Shown: piece by piece, positions 6,837 to 9,123 of the stretch
How the letters are laid out: each line of letters starts with the position of its first letter
Position numbering within the stretch: position 1 is the first letter of the stretch
NCBI GenBank assembly: GCA_903868455.1
Contig: CAIPVK010000001.1
Coordinates: forward strand, 1 to 9,123
Direction of reading: 5' to 3'
DNA from: an uncultured Opitutia bacterium
GTDB taxonomy: Bacteria; Verrucomicrobiota; Verrucomicrobiia; Opitutales; UBA953
Length of the DNA stretch: 9,123 nt
The notes under the pieces: model-generated
What the model was told of the DNA's origin: nothing
Seen by the model: only the letters and a program-made list of their open reading frames with translations
The model's database searches: none
Program-made: the position numbers and the translations under genes

Positions 6837-6849
6837 GGCCTTCGGCCCC
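6835..6849 (+). repeat. Short hairpin GGGGCC-TTC-GGCCCC
   Basis: A perfect 6-bp stem with a 3-nt loop sits at the end of the first nonamer array. Its core C-TTC-G apex is shared in form with the hairpins at 6970, 7050, 7165, 7186 and 7208. It is followed by GGTAGG, a word that also precedes or follows other members. Confidence 0.7.
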
Positions 6850-6894
6850 GGTAGGTTATCCTCTTGCTCCTCCGTATCCTCGTCATCGTCGCAA

Positions 6895-6973
6895 GGGGTA
6901 GGGGCATGGTTACGTCCATGCCCTTGTTTAGCGGAACAGCGGTGGCAGCGGTGGCAGCGGTAGCAGCGGAGGG
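6895..6973 (+). repeat. 79-bp direct repeat, copy 1
   Basis: This aligns without gaps to 7089-7167 with 72 of 79 positions identical by hand count. Its parts are GGGGTAGGGG, a hairpin with an 8-bp perfect stem (GGGCATGG at 6902-6909, CCATGCCC at 6916-6923, loop TTACGT), a short spacer with GCGGAA, and four nonamers (6937-6972: CAGCGGTGG twice, CAGCGGTAG, CAGCGGAGG). It ends at the short hairpin 6970-6984. Confidence 0.88.
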
Positions 6974-6984
6974 CCTCCGGCCCT
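6970..6984 (+). repeat. Short hairpin AGGGCC-TCC-GGCCCT
   Basis: A perfect 6-bp stem with loop TCC directly follows the second nonamer array. The 3' arm overlaps a possible alternative pairing CCTGC (6982-6986) with GCAGG (6994-6998). Confidence 0.7.
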
Positions 6985-7011
6985 GCGAGATTTGCAGGAG
7001 GATTTGCTAAT

Positions 7012-7029
7012 TGGCTGACCGGCTAACCG
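7012..7029 (+). repeat. Left 18-bp inverted repeat flanking the toxin-antitoxin block
   Basis: TGGCTGACCGGCTAACCG matches the reverse complement of 8009-8026 at 16 of 18 positions. It is itself a doubled GGCTRACC unit. A few bases on, CGCTAGGTA (7037-7045) recurs in direct orientation at 7989-7997. Whether these are ends of a mobile unit or members of a common intergenic word family cannot be told from one locus. Confidence 0.5.
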
Positions 7030-7049
7030 TTAAGGTCGCTAGGTAGGGG

Positions 7050-7064
7050 CCGCTCGCCGAGCGG
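7050..7064 (+). repeat. Short hairpin CCGCTC-GCC-GAGCGG
   Basis: A perfect 6-bp stem with loop GCC, preceded by GGTAGGGG. It belongs to the hairpin family of this region but has a completely different stem sequence. Confidence 0.65.
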
Positions 7065-7088
7065 ACCGCCCGCTCCCCATCCTCGCTT

Positions 7089-7167
7089 GGGGTAGGGGCA
7101 GGGTTACGCCCATGCCCTCGTTCGGCGGAACAGCGGTGGCAGCGGTAGCAGCGGTGGCAGCGGAGGG
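7089..7167 (+). repeat. 79-bp direct repeat, copy 2
   Basis: This is the second copy of the unit at 6895-6973, displaced by 194 bp. The first hairpin keeps its shape but has one A-G mismatch (stem 7096-7103 with 7110-7117). The nonamers (7131-7166) are in the order CAGCGGTGG, CAGCGGTAG, CAGCGGTGG, CAGCGGAGG, so the variable G/A position has switched between copies. It ends in the short hairpin at 7165-7179. Confidence 0.88.
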
Positions 7168-7179
7168 AGCTTCGCTCCC
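7165..7179 (+). repeat. Short hairpin GGGAGC-TTC-GCTCCC
   Basis: A perfect 6-bp stem with loop TTC placed at the end of the third nonamer array, in the same relative position as the hairpins at 6835 and 6970, but with a different stem. Confidence 0.7.
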
Positions 7180-7185
7180 GGCAGT

Positions 7186-7200
7186 CGCGCCTGCGGCGCG
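7186..7200 (+). repeat. Short hairpin CGCGCC-TGC-GGCGCG
   Basis: A perfect 6-bp stem with loop TGC, 6 nt after the previous hairpin and directly followed by GGTAGGG. Confidence 0.65.
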
Positions 7201-7207
7201 GGTAGGG

Positions 7208-7224
7208 CTGGCTCTCCGAGCCGG
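7208..7224 (+). repeat. Short hairpin CTGGCTC-TCC-GAGCCGG
   Basis: A 7-bp stem with one T-G pair and loop TCC, preceded by GGTAGGG. It is the last member of the hairpin cluster before the toxin gene. Confidence 0.6.
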
Positions 7225-7330
7225 CCGCCCAGCCATCAGATTCTCCGAATCTTCCCCAACCTCCGACTCCTCCGAATCCTTATCTCAGGTAGGGTCGCGG
7301 CCGCGTGCGTGACCTTTTCACCCGTGTTTG

Positions 7331-7600
7331 TCATTCCCCATAATGGGTCCACATTCGCAGGACCTTGACCGTCCGTCTCTCGGGTAGGACCTGATAGACC
7401 AGTCGGTGCTGGAGATTGATGCGTCGGGAGTAGGCTCCGGCCAGGTCGCCGAGCAGCTTCTTGAGAGGTGGGGGTGTGCCGAAGGGGTCGCGTTCCAGCA
7501 GGCCTAGGAGCGGCTCGATGCGCGGCCTGAGGCCTGCCTTGGCGGCCAGGGCCGCGTCCTTCTCGGCCTGCCGGGTATAGACAAGCGTCCAGCTCACCAC
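7331..7600 (-). CDS. yoeB: Toxin of the YoeB/Txe family (ribosome-dependent mRNA endonuclease)
   Basis: This 89-residue protein has the typical Txe/YoeB layout: an N-terminal WTLVYTRQAEKDA segment, a Pro-rich turn with PPPLKKL (43-49), GDLAGAYSRRIN (51-62), QHRLVYQV (64-71) and a C-terminal THYGE. R66 and the H86-Y87 pair correspond to the YoeB residues needed for RNA cleavage (R65, H83, Y84). The usual Glu before the PLK motif is Pro, as I recall for the Txe branch. YoeB binds the ribosome and cuts mRNA at the A site until bound by its antitoxin. The gene overlaps the antitoxin stop. Two consecutive GTG codons (7600-7598 and 7597-7595) are possible starts; the second gives a GTGA overlap and an 88-residue protein closer to known family starts. 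No terminator with a T-run is evident downstream on this strand. Confidence 0.93.
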   Translation of the reverse strand: MVSWTLVYTRQAEKDAALAAKAGLRPRIEPLLGLLERDPFGTPPPLKKLLGDLAGAYSRRINLQHRLVYQVLPERRTVKVLRMWTHYGE

Positions 7601-7830
7601 TTGAGCCGCTTGCGGGTCTTGCCCAAGGGAGTGGCGAGGCCGCGCCGAATGGACGCGCCCATGCCCGGGATGGCCTGGAGGTGAAGGGTCTCCTGGATGT
7701 TGGCCCAGTCCTCGGCGGAGACGAGGATGGCGCTGCCGCGCTTGCCGGTGATCTGTATGGGCTCGTGGGCCGAGGCGTCGATCAGTTGGTAGAGCCGGGC
7801 GCGGGCTCGGGTGGCGGGTACGGTCTGCAT
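7594..7830 (-). CDS. yefM: Antitoxin of the YefM/Phd family
   Basis: The 78-residue protein starts MQTVPATRARARLYQLIDAS and continues with EPIQITGKRGSAILVSAEDW (24-43) and ETLHLQAIPGMGASIR (47-62), the DNA-binding and dimerisation fold of YefM/Phd. It should neutralise the toxin encoded next and repress their common promoter. I chose the ATG at 7830 because family members start here, AAGGGG lies just upstream, and a probable operator sits before it; the longer frame starting at 7953 runs through that operator. The C-terminal toxin-binding tail is odd: relatives usually end in an acidic stretch like EECSEELDW, while this ends GKTRKRLKW, strongly basic. The toxin lies 3' and overlaps by 4-7 bp. 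This is the only gene in the - strand set with a clear ribosome binding site. Confidence 0.87.
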   Translation of the reverse strand: MQTVPATRARARLYQLIDASAHEPIQITGKRGSAILVSAEDWANIQETLHLQAIPGMGASIRRGLATPLGKTRKRLKW

Positions 7831-7837
7831 GCCCCTT

Positions 7838-7859
7838 AGCGTGCGTTTTTGCGTACGCT
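7838..7859 (-). promoter_or_regulatory. Probable yefM-yoeB operator (inverted repeat)
   Basis: Eight nt upstream of the yefM start, arms AGCGTGCG (7838-7845) and CGTACGCT (7852-7859) form an inverted repeat with 7 of 8 pairs around TTTTTG. The right arm includes the palindrome GTAC. YefM proteins repress their own operon by binding palindromes with a GTAC core between promoter and start codon, so this is the natural operator candidate. A TTGCCA just upstream on the same strand could be the -35 box, but no good -10 is visible. Confidence 0.5.
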
Positions 7860-7952
7860 TGGCAAGGATGGGGTGGAGGTGGACGGCGGGCATGGCGCGT
7901 GGCGGATGAGAATGAAGCGTCTGTTTCCTGCCGATGACGAGCCCGGGAATCA

Positions 7953-7995
7953 CCTAGCGAATGGCACCCGGCAACGGCTGGGTATATCCGCTAGG
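7953..7995. repeat. 43-nt two-stage hairpin between antitoxin and outer-membrane gene
   Basis: Perfect outer arms CCTAGCG (7953-7959) and CGCTAGG (7989-7995) enclose an inner stem ACCCGGC (7966-7972) with GCTGGGT (7977-7983), which has one G-T pair and loop AACG. An internal loop of 6 and 5 nt separates the stems. No T-run follows on either strand, so it is not a typical terminator. It lies just past the intergenic part of the toxin-antitoxin block and could be a further palindromic repeat. Confidence 0.55.
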
Positions 7996-8008
7996 TACCC
8001 CACTCCCC

Positions 8009-8026
8009 CGGTTAGCCGGTTAGCCG
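8009..8026 (-). repeat. Right 18-bp inverted repeat flanking the toxin-antitoxin block
   Basis: CGGTTAGCCGGTTAGCCG is a doubled unit whose reverse complement matches 7012-7029 at 16 of 18 positions. Together they bracket about 1 kb holding yefM-yoeB, the second 79-bp repeat and the hairpin cluster. Confidence 0.5.
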
Positions 8027-8067
8027 TTTGGCGGGCTAGCATTCTCGCTCCCCACTCCCCGCTCCTC

Positions 8068-8210
8068 TCAAAGCCTAATCTTCCCGACAATCCCGAGGCG
8101 CAGTCCCTGGCCGGGGTCGACCTTCGTCACCCCGCCGCCGACCTGGAATTCCATCTCGCCATCGATCTCGCAGCCGAGGGTCGCGCGGAGGTCCACCCGC
8201 CACTCTTCCA
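8068..8210 (-). pseudogene. Out-of-frame C-terminal segment of the outer-membrane-like gene
   Basis: In the frame shifted by one base the protein would continue after GYSW with EEWRVDLRATLGCEIDGEME and a last segment ending GLRLGIVGKIRL, then TGA. This restores an amphipathic barrel strand pattern and a hydrophobic C-terminal strand, giving about 291 residues in all. Adding one G to the GG at 8208-8209 (as TGG-GAA-GAG) joins the frames exactly. The break is therefore probably a single-base deletion, either a sequencing or assembly error in a short G run or a recent mutation. No slippery heptamer is present, so programmed frameshifting is unlikely. Confidence 0.75.
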
Positions 8211-8942
8211 GGAGTAGCCGAGGTCGGCGTAGAGGCGCTGGTCGAGCAGGCGCGCCTCCTGGCCGGCGAGGTCCTCGAGCCGGGTCTCCTCGCCCTCGTA
8301 CCCGACGGTGAGCGAGACGGATTCGTCCTTCGCCAGCTGGTTGGCGAGGACGAGGGCCTTGCGGCCCGTGGCCAGCGACCAGTCCTGGGCGAAGGCCCAG
8401 CGGAAGGTCGGGACGATGAGGAAGAGGTCGTCGTCGGCCTCGCGGCTCTCCGCGAGGATCATGTAGCCCAAGGTGAACGTCTCGTCGATCTTCCACGACG
8501 AGCCGCCCGCGAAGGAGACGGCGATGCCCTCCTCGAGGCCCGCGGCGTCGGCCGTGCGCGTGCCGAGCTCGAGCGCGTAGAAGCGCGAGGGGCCGCCCTG
8601 GGCGCCGGCGGGCTTGGAGAGGACGAGGCCGACGTCGAGCTCTCGGACCGACTCCAGCTTGGGCAGGCCGGCGATGGTCCCCGGCTTGAGGTCGTGCCCC
8701 TCCGCGCCGGCGGCGCCGGAGAGCGAGAGGTGCCAGCCGTCGAGATGGGTCAGCTGGGTCAGGAACTCCAGGCGCGCGGCGCTCGAGTCGATGGAGAATC
8801 CATCCTGGCCGCCGCCGAGGTGGTGGCGGACCTTGCCGGAGAGGTTCCAGGTGTCGCCCAAGTCGGCCGGGCGAGGGGGCTCGGCGAGGCAGGAGGCGGC
8901 GAGGAGGATCGGCAGGAGGCGGCGGCTCATGGGGTGCGACAT
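8127..8942 (-). CDS. Outer-membrane beta-barrel-like protein, frameshifted near its 3' end
   Basis: As read, this encodes 271 residues. The first 21 form a signal peptide (a second Met at 5 starts MSRRLLPILLAASCLA; cleavage probably after CLA). Residues 50-245 alternate polar and hydrophobic residues with many Gly, Trp and Tyr, as in beta-strands of an outer-membrane barrel (RFYALELGTRT, TFTLGYMILAE, FRWAFAQDWSLATG, VSLTVGYEGEE, QRLYADLGYSW). I recall similar patterns in proteins labelled DUF6268, but I cannot confirm the family or any ligand. After W245 the frame turns into a Ser/Ala/Arg-rich tail without strand pattern, whereas the -1 frame continues the barrel; see the entry at 8068-8210. 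There is no Shine-Dalgarno sequence at either possible start. It faces the divergent tRNA-Leu across about 96 nt. Confidence 0.72.
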   Translation of the reverse strand: MSHPMSRRLLPILLAASCLAEPPRPADLGDTWNLSGKVRHHLGGGQDGFSIDSSAARLEFLTQLTHLDGWHLSLSGAAGAEGHDLKPGTIAGLPKLESVRELDVGLVLSKPAGAQGGPSRFYALELGTRTADAAGLEEGIAVSFAGGSSWKIDETFTLGYMILAESREADDDLFLIVPTFRWAFAQDWSLATGRKALVLANQLAKDESVSLTVGYEGEETRLEDLAGQEARLLDQRLYADLGYSWKSGGWTSARPSAARSMARWNSRSAAG

Positions 8943-9038
8943 GATGGGTGCCCCGCCGGGAAAAACGAAGAACGAAAGCGCGCGGCGAGGTCCGGGGTTG
9001 CCTTCGGTCCGGCCTCGGCGAATCTCCCCTCACGGTCG

Positions 9039-9119
9039 GCCCCGGTGGTGGAATGGCAGACACACGGGACTTAAAATCCCTTGCCGCAAGGCGTGCAGGT
9101 TCGAGCCCTGCCCGGGGCA
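9039..9119 (+). tRNA. tRNA-Leu (anticodon TAA)
   Basis: An 81-nt class II tRNA: acceptor stem GCCCCGG with CCGGGGC, anticodon stem GGGA (9066-9069) with TCCC (9077-9080), loop CTTAAAA giving anticodon TAA at 9072-9074, a long variable arm with GCC-GCAA-GGC, and T arm GCAGG-TTCGAGC-CCTGC. The discriminator is A, as in leucine tRNAs, and the next bases are CCT, so the CCA end is not encoded. It reads UUA and, by wobble, UUG. The gene ends 4 nt before the window edge. Confidence 0.95.
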
Positions 9120-9123
9120 CCTC

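Larger units (their letters stand above)
6670..7330. other. 661-nt non-coding region rich in layered repeats
   Basis: No credible gene is present: frames that stay open here encode low-complexity Ala-Thr or Ser-rich strings from the repeats. Going right it holds a polypurine/G-quadruplex tract (6683-6702), a doubled TTCAGATGAA (6724-6733 and 6738-6747), nonamer arrays, hairpins and two 79-bp direct repeats, then a pyrimidine-rich stretch with TCCGA-type words (7240-7280) before the toxin gene ends at 7331. The promoter of trpA must lie somewhere in the first part, but I see no convincing -35/-10 pair on the - strand. Confidence 0.8.

Noticed and set aside
6792..7166. CRISPR array
   Set aside because: The repeats are 9 nt, contiguous and without spacers, and the 79-bp repeats occur only twice; no cas gene is present.
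7039..7312. Small open frames in the repeat region giving Ala-Thr-Ala or Ala-Val-Ala strings
   Set aside because: The strings are direct translations of the 9-nt repeat; no start signal or homology is visible.
7293..7318. Rho-independent terminator (stem GGTCGCG with CGTGACC, then TTTT)
   Set aside because: The T-run is on the + strand, where no gene ends upstream; for the - strand toxin gene the geometry is wrong. The stem has a G-T pair and the tail is only four T.
7831..7953. N-terminal extension of the antitoxin from a GTG at 7953
   Set aside because: The 41 extra residues resemble nothing in the family and would cover the probable operator and ribosome binding site.
8200..8215. Programmed -1 ribosomal frameshift in the outer-membrane-like gene
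   Set aside because: No X-XXY-YYZ slippery heptamer and no strong downstream pseudoknot are visible; a one-base deletion explains the data more simply.
8943..9120. Extension of the last - strand frame up to 9120
   Set aside because: The upstream part reads antisense through tRNA-Leu and is Arg/Pro-rich; the signal peptide at 8942 or 8930 marks the true start.

Overview
The window is GC-rich (visibly near 70%) bacterial chromosome, coding densely on both strands except for one repeat-rich gap. The lineage cannot be fixed from the sequence. Three things suggest a Gram-negative outside the well-known model groups: an outer-membrane-like protein, tRNA genes without encoded CCA ends, and metabolic genes that mostly lack a clear Shine-Dalgarno sequence. 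The ThiL variant motifs and the unusual NlpC/P60-like protein make me lean weakly towards Verrucomicrobiota (Opitutae-like). That is recollection, not a search result.

Left part (1-1647, + strand): the 3' end of a dihydrofolate reductase gene, then a secreted protein with three degenerate helical repeats and a C-terminal NlpC/P60-like cysteine-hydrolase domain, then tRNA-Arg(CCG).

Centre (1661-6669, - strand, read right to left): a compact set trpA - pyrB - pyrC' - CPBP membrane protease - thiL. The pyrB and pyrC' genes overlap by 4 bp, and the next two junctions are gaps of 4 nt, so pyrB to thiL is very probably one transcript. trpA lies 82 nt upstream of pyrB and has no trpB beside it. The dihydroorotase-like protein has lost most metal ligands and the catalytic aspartate. 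It is therefore a non-catalytic PyrC' of the kind known in Pseudomonas to assemble with PyrB into the aspartate transcarbamoylase holoenzyme. A working dihydroorotase must be encoded elsewhere.

Right part (6670-8067): a 661-nt non-coding stretch with a layered repeat architecture. It holds a G-quadruplex motif in the trpA leader, three arrays of a 9-nt repeat, two 79-bp direct repeats, and a family of short hairpins whose stems differ while the C-NNC-G apex is kept. Next to it sits a YefM-YoeB type toxin-antitoxin pair on the - strand. Short inverted and direct repeats on both sides of the pair suggest that pair and repeats form one accessory block.

Right end (8068-9119): an outer-membrane-barrel-like gene on the - strand, broken by an apparent one-base deletion near its 3' end, then tRNA-Leu(TAA) on the + strand.
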